64,000 nucleotides of DNA from JABDBL01 sp963845445. GTDB taxonomy: Bacteria; Cyanobacteriota; Vampirovibrionia; Obscuribacterales; Obscuribacteraceae. This document shows, in pieces, positions 45,498-53,726 of the stretch. Numbering within the stretch: position 1 is the stretch's first letter; each line of letters begins with the position of its first letter. The stretch spans positions 3,355,141 to 3,419,140 of the forward strand of contig CAWJSE010000002.1 of assembly GCA_963845445.1 (NCBI GenBank), given 5' to 3'. A program made the translations under genes and the position numbers. The notes beneath the pieces were generated by a model. That model was not told where the DNA came from. It saw only the letters and a list, made by a program, of their open reading frames with translations, and made no database searches.

Positions 45498-47031
45498 TTA
45501 AAGGCGGCCCCAGCTAATTTAATGGCTTGTAATACGCTCTTTGCTTTGTTGCGGCTTTCTTGGTATTCAGCTTCTGGATCTGAGTCGAAGACAATACCGC
45601 CACCAGCGTTCACATGAGCCAAATTGTCCTTAAGCAAGGCAGACCTAATAGCAATTGCAGCATCCATATTGCCGTGCAGGTCGAAATAACCCACTGCTCC
45701 AGCATAAATACCTCTTCTTTCTGGTTCTAATTCTGAAAGTAGTTGCATGGCTCTAATCTTTGGTGCACCAGATACAGTACCGGCCGGAAAGCAGCTTTGG
45801 AAAGCATCAAAGCAGTTTTTACCAGCACTCAATTCCCCCTTTATTGTGGTAGACATATGCATAACATGCGTATACTTGCTAATTAGCGCCAGTTCCTCAG
45901 GTTTAATTGTGCCTGGCTTGCATACTCGTCCGAGATCATTGCGGCCAGATCAACGAGCATGCGATGTTCTGCCATCTCTTTTTCGTCATGTTTTAATTCC
46001 TGGCAAAGCGCCTCGTCTTCAGCTGCATCAGCGCCGCGGCGATTTGTACCGGCTATGGCTCTTAGCATTAATTCTCCGTTGCGGCATTGCAAAAATGTTT
46101 CTGGTGATGAGCCCAAGTAAACAAATTCAGGATGTTTAAGATAATAAGCGTAAGGCGAAGGATTGGTAGCTTGGAGCATGCGATATATATCGAGCGCTGA
46201 AAAATTACACGGCAGGCTAAAGCGTTGCGACAGAACTATTTGGAATGCCTCTCCTTGCTCGATATATTCTTTGCAGCGTTTAACAGCTTGCATATATTCT
46301 TCTTTTGTAAACGATGTGGCTACTTTCCTAAATATTGAATTTTCATCAAGTACTAGATCGCTAAGCTGCAAAGGTTTGAGTTTTTTATCTTCTAGCATTC
46401 TGACCAATACTGACTGAGCATGCGCTTCTCCACGCCAGGAGAGTATCTGAATATGCTTATATTGATGATCGAAAACCACCACAGCATCGTATAGACCGTA
46501 ATAGCCTTGCGGCACAGATTGCGGATCTTTCTTTTGCTGTGGAATTTTTTCAAAATATTGGCAGGCGTTATAACCCATATAACCTGCAAAACCACCAGCA
46601 AATGGCAAGTCTGCGCATTTATTTTCGAAATCAGTAATTGCCTGTTTGTCTTCTTTTGAAGCACTAGCCTTTATTTGTTCTAAGTGTTCTTGATATTGCT
46701 TTAAGATGTCTTGCAAAAAGTGAATGGGATTATTCATCTCTTCTTTAATAATTTCCTTGCTATCGCGCTTGCTAATGAAAGCAAAATTGTTATTAAAAAC
46801 AACAGTCAAAAGTGGGTCAAATCCCAAGAATGAATAGCGCGCCAGTCGCCCTTCTCCCTCAACACTTTCAAGCAAAAAGGCATGCCGCTCATCAGCACTT
46901 AATTTTGAAAAAATATCTACCGGGGTTCCTATGTCCGAGGCAAAAGTAAGTATTGCCGGTATTGCAGCACCACTATCTTTGACTTTGCGCCCTTTTGGTT
47001 TTTCTTTGAAAATCAATTCAGCCGTTAACAT
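45494..47031 (-). CDS. trpE: Anthranilate synthase component I, one frameshift
   Basis: First enzyme of tryptophan synthesis (chorismate plus ammonia to anthranilate). The frame from ATG 47031 (AAGGA ahead) runs to 45883 and breaks inside the conserved AEHRMLVDLARNDLGRV. The remainder continues in another frame from KYTHVMHMST to AGAAFK. Adding one C to the CC at 45943-45944 (minus strand) restores about 512 residues. Landmarks: YLGSSPETFLQCRNGELMLR, PIAGT-type RAIAGTNRRGAD, and FPAGTVSGAPKIRAMQLL. An LLESVEGEGRLARYSF segment near the N-terminus is the usual tryptophan feedback site. Confidence 0.94.
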
Positions 47032-47049
47032 GAGTTTTCCTTATTAATC

Positions 47050-47078
47050 AAAAAACCGCAGATCTTAAATCTGCGGTT
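47050..47078 (-). terminator. trp attenuator terminator hairpin
   Basis: On the minus strand the stem AACCGCAGAT / ATCTGCGGTT (10 pairs, 5-base loop) is followed directly by a T-run, 20 bases before the trpE start. The same stem sequence occurs before aroF at 54610. Confidence 0.93.
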
Positions 47079-47129
47079 CACCGTGAGTAATTATTAAAAA
47101 AGCCGTAGCCAATTTACCTCAGATGAACC
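47075..47129 (-). promoter_or_regulatory. trp antiterminator pairing region
   Basis: Bases 47122-47129 (in the last codons of the leader peptide) can pair with 47075-47082 (8 pairs with one G-U), which includes part of the terminator stem. The two folds are mutually exclusive, as in classical attenuation. A ribosome stalled on the Trp codons just upstream would leave this pairing free to form. Confidence 0.7.
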
Positions 47130-47167
47130 TGATAAAGCCACCAACTAGTAAAAGAGCGATCAAACAT
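47114..47167 (-). CDS. trpL: trp leader peptide
   Basis: 17 codons, reading MFDRSFTSWWLYQVHLR then stop. The tandem Trp codons are at positions 9 and 10. The frame lies between a strong promoter and the terminator, 35 bases before the hairpin, the standard attenuation geometry. The last five residues QVHLR are identical to the end of the aroF leader peptide, where the RNA must also form the antiterminator. The ribosome site is weak. Too short for ordinary gene callers. Comparative and experimental proof is not available here. Confidence 0.85.
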   Translation of the reverse strand: MFDRSFTSWWLYQVHLR

Positions 47168-47245
47168 AATATTGAGAATACCTACCCATTGTTGTCAAAC
47201 AACAAAAAGAATTAAAAGCCCGTATAAAATGCAGCTTACCCTATG

Positions 47246-47274
47246 ATCATAACCTGGTCAACTGGGCGGGTCAA
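47246..47274 (-). promoter_or_regulatory. trp operon promoter
   Basis: TTGACC (-35, 47269-47274) and TATGAT (-10, 47246-47251) separated by exactly 17 bases, on the minus strand, about 80 bases upstream of the leader peptide. A close match to the sigma70 consensus. Confidence 0.8.
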
Positions 47275-47402
47275 GTAATTATTGCGTACCAACCGACCAT
47301 AATTGGCTCAGCAAAGCGTTGTTCACGCAACGAATATAACTTTTACCTTCGATCTCTAAACCTTTACTTCCCTATTACCGACAAATAGATAAATGTGAAG
47401 AT

Positions 47403-47440
47403 TGGCCGACGGGGCGACTAAATATGCCCCGCCAGCCGAT
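47403..47440. other. GC-rich hairpin at the edge of the 47.4-51.5 kb array
   Basis: Inverted repeat of GGCCGACGGGGC with GCCCCGCCAGCC around an AT loop. The T-run that follows (CTTTTTATC) is on the plus strand, but the nearby genes are on the minus strand, so its direction as a terminator is uncertain. Confidence 0.5.
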
Positions 47441-47458
47441 CTTTTTATCTGGTGTTTC

Positions 47459-47824
47459 TCAGTGCAGGTCTGTCAGCAGCTCTTCACGGAGGGTGATGGT
47501 GACGCTGGATACCCCCTTTTCCTTTTTCAACAATTCAACAAACGTCCGCAGGTCAACTCTGTTGAGGAGAAAGTCGAACCAGTCGGCCGTATCGATGCTA
47601 CCCTCTCCGGAACCGTAATGGCCGGTGATGGTGAAGCCTGTGCTTGTGACGGGCCTATTCTGTGCGTCCCCACTGAGAAGGACGGTTTGCGTGACTGCAA
47701 GCCTTGGAAAAGCAATGTCTGTCTCCCTCCACCAAGACACGAAGTCTTGGACGTCCTTTGCCTCACCATTGCCAGTGATGGTAAAAACCATCGCCCTTTC
47801 GATCACGAGCCTTTCACTGGGCAT
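47459..47824 (-). CDS. Hypothetical protein, GC-rich array
   Basis: 121 residues from ATG 47824, chosen for CGGAG nine bases ahead (a longer frame to 47872 exists). Pattern of alternating residues (AMVFTITGNGEAKDVQDFVS and GVSSVTITLREELLTDLH) suggests beta-alpha-beta folding, ending in a charged strand. A Trp-rich centre (FVSWWRETD). No family recognised. Confidence 0.55.
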   Translation of the reverse strand: MPSERLVIERAMVFTITGNGEAKDVQDFVSWWRETDIAFPRLAVTQTVLLSGDAQNRPVTSTGFTITGHYGSGEGSIDTADWFDFLLNRVDLRTFVELLKKEKGVSSVTITLREELLTDLH

Positions 47825-47917
47825 GTTGTACTCTCCGACAAAAAAGTTGTCATCCCTTAGTACCCAAGCCACAGATCGTCACAAACGATCTGTTGACTTT
47901 GTAGTGCTTCCGCGTTC

Positions 47918-48028
47918 TCAATGATGAACCGAGACATTGTCGTTGGGCAGCGACCCGGCAATTTCGAACCGGGTCACCGCTGAGATTCTCATGTCAGCCT
48001 CGGAGATCAGGCTGAATGTTGCCGTCAT
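47918..48028 (-). CDS. Possible 36-residue protein
   Basis: Starts at ATG 48028, 8 bases after the stop of the next gene upstream, and contains ISAVTRFEIAGSLPND. The DNA for AVTR is the recurring GCGGTGAC-(C/T)-CGGT motif found at five GC-rich sites. No strong ribosome site. It may instead be an untranslated hairpin region. Confidence 0.35.
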   Translation of the reverse strand: MTATFSLISEADMRISAVTRFEIAGSLPNDNVSVHH

Positions 48029-48036
48029 TCGTGGCA

Positions 48037-48823
48037 CTAGCCCATCAAGGATTTCACTTCCTCGAAGTCCCTCTCGTAGTGGGCCCCCCCATCTTTGAAG
48101 GACCACCACCACTTCAGCCTGGATCTATCCATGCCTTTCAGGTCGAAGACCACCCAGAGGGCCGCCATCGCCCAGTAAGCCCTCTTCGCTCCATAGTAAT
48201 TGAAAGACGATTGGGCGGTCACGGCAATCTCCCGAACGGATCGCTGTGCTTGCATCAACGCGTCTGCATCCATCTTGAGGAATGCCCGAGCCTCCTCTCT
48301 GGTTATGGTCGAGTATCTCCTCTCCTCTTCCTTGAGAGCGGATAGCAAGTCCGATGCGTCCGGTGCTTCGAAGCCGAGAATGGGTTCCAGAAGTGCCAGA
48401 GCGGCGGCGGCCCCTCGGAAACAGTGCACTCGAAAGACAAACAGTGCGTAACGGCGATTCGCGGGGCTGCGATTCGCGGCGCTGTTCCACTTCTGTGCCG
48501 CCTGTGGATCGTCGCCCAGGTCGTCGATAGTGAGCTCAAATTCACTCTCATTGCTGGTATCCTCAATTCCCAGCTCCCTGAGGAGATCAGCTGTCACCTC
48601 TGTAGCTGGTATCGCTCGCCTGGGTTCGTAAGTAAGGGCGTACCAACCCTCCCCGAGCTGTCGGATTCCCTCCACCAGCGCTTCCAGCCTGCGAAATCGC
48701 TGGCAGCCTTTCAAGTCGACTGGACCACCGCGTCCGCCATCGCTCGTGATGGCGGAGCGAAGCTCGTAAACAAGTACACTCTCGATACTCCGCGACCAAG
48801 GACTGAAGTGTGTTCCTGTCCAT
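48037..48823 (-). CDS. Hypothetical protein, GC-rich array, frameshifted near the start
   Basis: The good start is ATG 48823 (GGAGACACTGGC ahead, MDRNTLQSLVAE), which must shift near 48792 to enter the long frame ESVLVYELRSAITSDGG that ends at 48037. About 261 residues in total. It is acidic (ELTIDDLGDDPQAAQKW), and the C-terminal part holds ITREEARAFLKMDADALM and YYGAKRAYWAMAALWVVFDL. No family recognised. Confidence 0.5.
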
Positions 48824-49071
48824 GCCAGTGTCTCCGAAACTGTTGCCGAACATTGTCCCCGATTAGAATAGGTTCGGGAACTTGACCTTATAACCGAGAT
48901 ACAAGCTGTCACGATCCCAGTGCACAGAACAATCAGGGCCCCGTCTTCACAGCAGTGAACCGGATCGAATACAGATCACTGCTGTGAACTTCAAGGATTG
49001 GATGCGGCGCGCCGGCCCTGCTTAGGGGCTCGCGTCACCCTAATCTGGGCGACCGCGACATCTGGGGACCC

Positions 49072-49270
49072 TTATTCTGACTCAGTATGGAGGATCTCCA
49101 GACCGCACAGCAGGTTGGCGTCGAACACGAACTCGCCGTTATTCACGGCCCCGACTACTGGCCTCAGGGCATCGAGTCCCGAAATGACGTCCCTTGTTGT
49201 CAATCGAAGGAGCGCATTGCGTAGGTACTGCTCGGCCTTGTCCTCGCCGTACCGGTAGGTAACACTCCAG
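49072..49270 (-). CDS. 3' part of a hypothetical gene, start not resolved
   Basis: Protein-like reading GEDKAEQYLRNALLRLTTRD and LRPVVGAVNNGEFVFDANLL ending at TAA 49072. Upstream of about 49265 the coding signal moves to another frame (KVYIVLECYL), so the 5' end is probably shifted and I cannot place the start. Confidence 0.4.
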
Positions 49271-49327
49271 CACGATGTAGACTTTGTTCAATCAACCGTA
49301 CGCCGACAACGTGTCGATGCCTCACCC

Positions 49328-49590
49328 TCAGTCAATTCGCATTGGAAGCCGGTAACGAAGCGGTTTCCAATGCGAACATGATTGAATCGAATTGGATGTC
49401 ACAAGTCGTCTGCCAGCACTGAGCATTGCTGCCCAACCCGCGTTGGTGGCACCCACCAAGACCGCCCAGATGATCTGACTGATTTTTTCCGCCGGGAAGC
49501 CTGCTGTGAACTTTAAGCGCGGGGTTTCCTCATCAGGCTCCCTCAACCCCCGAGCGAGGTGGCAGGGCTGCTCGAGACTTGGCGCGCCAT
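49328..49590 (-). CDS. Hypothetical protein, paralogous N-terminus to the 50960 gene, frameshifted
   Basis: ATG 49590 gives MARQVSSSPATSLGG, matching MARKDSSSPAASLGK of the gene at 50960. The frame breaks in the run of five C at 49547-49551. It continues as EETPRLKFTAGFPAEKISQ and QIIWAVLVGATNAGWAAML, a hydrophobic helix, to 49328. The similarity extends upstream of the ATG as amino acids (VTRY..CGEV.L.AKKE), mostly through synonymous differences, so the true start may be the GTG near 49652. Confidence 0.45.
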
Positions 49591-49700
49591 CAGTAAGTTC
49601 TCTTTCTTCGCAACGAGTGCAACTTCCCCGCACGGCCGATACCGGGTCACCGCGTTTCCAATTCGCGCCATCCGTGGCGCGAAATTCCGTCATTGGTGTC

Positions 49701-50111
49701 TCAGAATTCGTAGTCACGACCCTCCCGATCCACCCGGATCTTCACTTTGCATTCATGAGCGAGAAGCTTTGCCAACTCCTCAATGTCCTTCACCGCATAG
49801 GTCATCCTGAATTCTGGGTCGTGGTTCTTTCCCGGCCCGCCATGTAGCGTGTGGGTTGCGCCCACAATCACCCAGGGCGGATCATCGGCGATCCCGGACT
49901 CGACATGGGCCACCATGCCCCGGTTTTTATAAGTGCCGAAGAAGTGCTCCAGCACTTCCTCCACTTGTCGTATGAGCACCGCCGGGTCGGGGGGCAGGGT
50001 AGCCAGCATGGGCGGTTTTGGGGCGGGGTGAACTGGTTGGATGGAGAAGGGGACGAATCCCGGTCGGATTTCGCCCACAGGAATGGTCGTGACGGCGTTT
50101 GACTCGGACAT
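49701..50111 (-). CDS. Hypothetical protein, GC-rich array
   Basis: 136 residues from ATG 50111 with GAGGA seven bases ahead. The N-terminus is Pro-rich (FVPFSIQPVHPAPKPP). The body reads as a helix (AVLIRQVEEVLEHFFGTYK) followed by strands and a helix (RMTYAVKDIEELAKLLAHEC). No catalytic motif or membrane span. Function unknown. Confidence 0.6.
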   Translation of the reverse strand: MSESNAVTTIPVGEIRPGFVPFSIQPVHPAPKPPMLATLPPDPAVLIRQVEEVLEHFFGTYKNRGMVAHVESGIADDPPWVIVGATHTLHGGPGKNHDPEFRMTYAVKDIEELAKLLAHECKVKIRVDREGRDYEF

Positions 50112-50281
50112 GATACGATCCTCAACGTTCTGACTGGAAAAATATTCACCACCTGCGACAACCCCTGCCTGTCATGCCGTATTCCCTCATGGAATACCTT
50201 GGGCCGGACGCCTGCATGAGACAGGAGTTTACGAAACTAATTTTGTATCGGGTTTGTCGGGTTTGCCTGTATCAGGCAATT

Positions 50282-50668
50282 CTACGCACAGACGATTTCG
50301 ACTTCATTCTCCTCAAGACCAAGGAAGTTTGCGATGGCAAACCGGGCTGCACTGGGAGTAACTCTGTCAGTCAGCAGCCCAAGGTCTACCATTTGGTATT
50401 GTTTTGCTTCGTTGTCTCCCTCGAGAAATTCCGGTCCCTCTTCCTCCCCTTGTACAGTTTCCTGCTCGCTATCCGAGGTTGGGGCAAAGAGGGTTAGTCG
50501 GTCACCAGGGGGCGGGAAATATCCGTGCGAAGGCGGAATATCCTCGCCCGCCTCAGCGGCAGCCCAGTTTCTGGTGATGAACGTAAAGCCGATCTCACCC
50601 CCGTCCACGGGGTAAAGATCGGCCCAGTAAGGCCAGGGGAAACAATCGCAGGATCTGAACCGACGCAC
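50282..50668 (-). CDS. Hypothetical protein, GC-rich array
   Basis: 128 residues starting at GTG 50668. AAGGAGGG four bases ahead strongly supports this non-ATG start. The N-terminal half is aromatic- and Cys-rich (CDCFPWPYWADLYPVDGGE), a strongly acidic middle follows (ETVQGEEEGPEFLEGDNEAK), and the C-terminus looks helical (AARFAIANFLGLEENEVEIV). No family recognised. Confidence 0.6.
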   Translation of the reverse strand: MRRFRSCDCFPWPYWADLYPVDGGEIGFTFITRNWAAAEAGEDIPPSHGYFPPPGDRLTLFAPTSDSEQETVQGEEEGPEFLEGDNEAKQYQMVDLGLLTDRVTPSAARFAIANFLGLEENEVEIVCA

Positions 50669-50959
50669 GCTACCCTCCTTTTCTCAAGAACGTTCATTCC
50701 CAAACAGACGCACAATCCGACAAGATTTATGTCCTGATGCATGCTGTGCCACGGTTTTCCAAAGCCCGCTTTATAGTGTAATTGAGGCTTGTTGGGACAG
50801 CTATGCAATCGACGACAATCTACTCGGATTAAATCAATACTCTCGTTCTGTCACGCGACAGCCAAGTCATCCATCATGGCGGGGCAACCCGGCGGTTTCG
50901 AACCGGGTCACCGCTGGCTTTCACGCCGACTTGCTAGTAGTGTAGCTGCCATAGCGCCG
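50669..50959. other. Intergenic within the GC-rich array
   Basis: No supportable gene. It contains one copy of the recurring ACCGGGTCACCGC motif (50902-50914), here inside a six-pair hairpin (ACCCGG with CCGGGT). Confidence 0.4.
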
Positions 50960-51442
50960 CTAATCAGCTGCCGGAAGCCGATACCAGAAGATATACCGGA
51001 ATTCTCCTCTAACATAACGCCGGTAACATTCCAGCATTTTTGGCAGCGCTTTCAGTGCGAACATGCCAATTCCGGAGACCGGACCGCAATCGAAAAGGAT
51101 CTCCTGCCCATCGCTCGCATAGCTGGGTGAGTGGAGAGCTATTGCACCCGACAAGAGATCCTCCAAGCTTTCCGCGGGGAGGGGGCTGTCGCCGTAGACT
51201 TTGCCCTGCAGCGAGCGGACCATGCCGACTTGCAGATCGGTCGGCAGATCACCTCCCGCCAGGCCGCAGATGATGTGGTCGGTGTCCGCGATCTTGCCCA
51301 GTGCTTTATAAGGAGGCCCACCGAATTTCCATGTGCGGTCTGTTACCCCGTCGAGATCGATGGAAATGAGTTCCCCTTTGCGGGCGAATTCGTCCTTCTT
51401 TCCAAGCGAGGCGGCAGGGCTGCTCGAATCTTTGCGCGCCAT
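50960..51442 (-). CDS. Hypothetical protein, GC-rich array
   Basis: 160 residues from ATG 51442 with AAGGAGAG at good spacing. A GTG at 51502 is also possible because its upstream part is conserved with the 49 kb relative. The sequence has ELISIDLDGVTDRTWKFGG, HIICGLAGGDLPTDLQVGMV and EILFDCGPVSGIGMFALKAL, mixed alpha/beta and no known motif. First gene of the minus-strand array. Confidence 0.6.
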   Translation of the reverse strand: MARKDSSSPAASLGKKDEFARKGELISIDLDGVTDRTWKFGGPPYKALGKIADTDHIICGLAGGDLPTDLQVGMVRSLQGKVYGDSPLPAESLEDLLSGAIALHSPSYASDGQEILFDCGPVSGIGMFALKALPKMLECYRRYVRGEFRYIFWYRLPAAD

Positions 51443-51502
51443 TAGCAAGCTCTCCTTCTTTGCGATGAGTACAACTTCCCCGCACGGCCAATACCGAGTC
51501 AC

Positions 51503-51846
51503 CGCAGCAAGCGGCTAATGAGTTTCTCGGTTGGTCTTGTGTCTAGTCGATTCTGGCTTGATTTCTTCTGGAGGCTGCGGGGCGGTTGTACCTAAACCAT
51601 GTCAAAAATGGCTTAGCAGAATCAAGTTAGTACCGACAATACCGCAACAATCGCGCAAATCAGGCGATCGCTTGGCAATTACGCTTTTTCTCGTACTTAT
51701 GAGCAAAAGTATTACTAATCTCTTAGGGAATTTTTTAGCGTCAATGTGCTGCTTTACAATTGTACTAGTTCTCGCTAATCCTATCGAATCCTATCGTGTT
51801 AGCTGTCCTTAGCCTTTTCTGCAAATTCGCTATCGGCGGATACTGT
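51503..51846. other. Intergenic, GC-rich to AT-rich junction
   Basis: Composition returns to AT-rich at about 51530. A plus-strand frame here (51531-51812) has no ribosome site and an unlikely composition. No other feature seen. Confidence 0.45.
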
Positions 51847-52128
51847 TCACCAGCCAAGCTCATTATGTGAGCCAATACGCACTAGCTCTAATGTTTTGCC
51901 ATCGGGCTTGCGGTAAATCAAAACTAAATCAGGTCGTACATGACAATCACGATAATCCTGCCAATCGCCTTTTAACGCATGGTCTTTGTAACGTTGGGCT
52001 GGTTTGCTATCTGAGATAAGGAGTTTAAGCAATTGTCCCAGTTCATCGTCAAGTTTTTTACCGAGCCGACCTGCTTTCTCGCGTTTATAGTCGCGTTTAA
52101 ATTGCTTGGTATATTCAATCGTCCGCAT
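51847..52128 (-). CDS. yafQ: YafQ-type mRNA interferase toxin
   Basis: 93 residues of the RelE/YafQ family: YTKQFKRDYKREKAGRLGKK, DHALKGDWQDYRDCHVRPDL with the family H-L-G-x-W and DCH, and LVLIYRKPDGKTLELVRIGS with HNELGW at the end, which contains the catalytic His. It cleaves mRNA on the ribosome. It lies after its antitoxin with a 14-base overlap. Confidence 0.9.
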   Translation of the reverse strand: MRTIEYTKQFKRDYKREKAGRLGKKLDDELGQLLKLLISDSKPAQRYKDHALKGDWQDYRDCHVRPDLVLIYRKPDGKTLELVRIGSHNELGW

Positions 52129-52378
52129 TCAGTTTAGCGAACAATTCGTCGATATTACCGGCGGTTTTAAGCTCACCTCGACGAGCAGCTTTCATAGCGG
52201 CGATAGTTTTAGCATTTGGCACAAGCGGTTCAAAAGGTAATTGCTTTTCCTGGGCAATGCGAAACATAAGCATTCTATAAGCATCTGATGGAGTGAGGCC
52301 AATTGTTTTTAGGACTATTGCAGCCTGCTCTTTTATTTTTCTATCGATTCGCGCTCGAACCACATCATTAATGGCCAT
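52115..52378 (-). CDS. dinJ: DinJ/RelB-type antitoxin
   Basis: 87 residues. The ribbon-helix-helix N-terminus (VVRARIDRKIKEQAAIVLKT, then GLTPSDAYRMLMFRIAQEK) matches RelB/DinJ antitoxins, and the C-terminal NIDELFAKLNADD is the toxin-binding tail. First gene of the pair, probably self-repressing. No frame damage. Confidence 0.9.
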   Translation of the reverse strand: MAINDVVRARIDRKIKEQAAIVLKTIGLTPSDAYRMLMFRIAQEKQLPFEPLVPNAKTIAAMKAARRGELKTAGNIDELFAKLNADD

Positions 52379-52503
52379 GAAATTTGTACCCTATCTAACT
52401 GAGCTACATTGTAGCCCACAAGTGGGGATCAAGCAATACCGCCCAAACATTTGCTCTATAACAGAAAACACTTGCTGAGCTGCCCCCTTTTTTCTTACCA
52501 CCG

Positions 52504-53340
52504 TTAGCCGACTCTTAACAACTTTTGTTTTTGTACGAATTCTATGGGCGTTTGGTATTTGAGGGAGCTATGTGGTCTAGCTGAGTTGTAGTAGTGACGC
52601 CATCTTTCTATTTTTTCTTTTGCTTCTCTTAGGCTTACGAACCATTGTTCGTTCAGGCATTCGTCTCTGAATTTGCCATTAAAACTCTCCACAAAAGCAT
52701 TCTGTATTGGCTTTCCCGGCTGAATGTAATTGAGCTTTAAATTATTCTGTTTACTCACCCAATCCGACAAGATCCTGCTTGTAAATTCAGTCCCGTTGTC
52801 TACAACAATCTCAGATGGCAAGCCTCTAGTCTGAGCTAGCCGTTCTAACACACGTACAACCCTTGATCCTGTGATGCTTGTGTCTACTTCAATTGCTATG
52901 CATTCCCGCGTAAATTCATCAACAATATTCAAAGTCCTAAATCGTCTGCTACCGGCTGCTAGTGTGTCCATTACAAAGTCCATTGACCAACGCTGGTTAG
53001 CTGCTGTAAGCATTGTTTCAGGTGTATATCTTTGACCAGCAATACGCTTACGAGTGCGTTTTCTTAGCTTTAAATTTTCTTGTGTGTATATTCGGTAAAC
53101 TCGTTTATGATTCACGACATTTCCCTCTTTTCGAAGTAATACTGTTAACCTGCGGTAGCCGTATCTTCTGCGTAAAGCAGCAAGCTCTTTTAGACGCTGT
53201 TTTAATTGCTCATTCTTGTTCTTGCTTATGTAGCGATAGGTCTCTCTGCTAATACCCACTAAAAAGCAAGCGCGACACTGAGATTGACCAGTTTTTTGCA
53301 TGATATCCACGGCTTCTCTTTGCTGTGGAATGCCTACCAC
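52504..53340 (-). CDS. IS3-family transposase OrfB
   Basis: 278 residues identical to OrfB of copy 1, with WSMDFVMD, IVVDNGTEF and AFVESFNGKF carrying the catalytic acids. Produced by -1 frameshifting from OrfA at the A7G run. Confidence 0.95.
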   Translation of the reverse strand: MVGIPQQREAVDIMQKTGQSQCRACFLVGISRETYRYISKNKNEQLKQRLKELAALRRRYGYRRLTVLLRKEGNVVNHKRVYRIYTQENLKLRKRTRKRIAGQRYTPETMLTAANQRWSMDFVMDTLAAGSRRFRTLNIVDEFTRECIAIEVDTSITGSRVVRVLERLAQTRGLPSEIVVDNGTEFTSRILSDWVSKQNNLKLNYIQPGKPIQNAFVESFNGKFRDECLNEQWFVSLREAKEKIERWRHYYNSARPHSSLKYQTPIEFVQKQKLLRVG

Positions 53341-53612
53341 TTTTTTTCAACCACCGCCTTTAAGGCTTGGATATCTAAGGCCTGCTGGGCCACCAACCGC
53401 CTGAGCTGTTTATTTTCTTCTTCTAGTTGCTTCGCTCTTTTAACTTCATTTACAGCCAAGCCGCCAAATTTAGCCTTCCATTTGTAAAAGGTATCTTTGG
53501 CAATGCCATGCTTACGACAAAGCTCACCAGTGCCCATTCCAGCATCTGCTTCGTGCAGAATTGCCACTATCTGTTCTTCTGTGAATCGATTCTTTTGCAT
53601 ATGACCTCCCAA
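53334..53612 (-). CDS. IS3-family transposase OrfA
   Basis: 92 residues identical to OrfA of copy 1: helix-turn-helix followed by a leucine-rich coiled coil, overlapping OrfB by 7 bases at the slippery run. Confidence 0.95.
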   Translation of the reverse strand: MGGHMQKNRFTEEQIVAILHEADAGMGTGELCRKHGIAKDTFYKWKAKFGGLAVNEVKRAKQLEEENKQLRRLVAQQALDIQALKAVVEKKW

Positions 53613-53726
53613 TTTGTTTGATTATCTGGCATTTCTTGCCAAGAGTCGTCATTCAGTTGTGTAGTTTTTGGGGGTCAGGTCATTGCTAGTAGCATCTGGC
53701 AGAGGAGTTGATACCGGCTTAACATT

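Larger units (their letters stand above)
52476..53682 (-). mobile_element. IS3-family insertion sequence, copy 2
   Basis: 1207 bp, same ends as copy 1 (TGAGCTGCCCCC; TGACCTGACCCCC), with target duplication TTGC at 52472-52475 and 53683-53686. It sits between dinJ-yafQ and aroF and breaks neither. Confidence 0.95.

Noticed and set aside
47945..47990. GACCCGG / CCGGGTC hairpin with TTCGAA loop as a tRNA T-arm
   Set aside because: The loop is 10 bases and no other tRNA arms are nearby.
51531..51812. 93-codon plus-strand frame
   Set aside because: No ribosome site, no motif, and unlikely amino acid composition.
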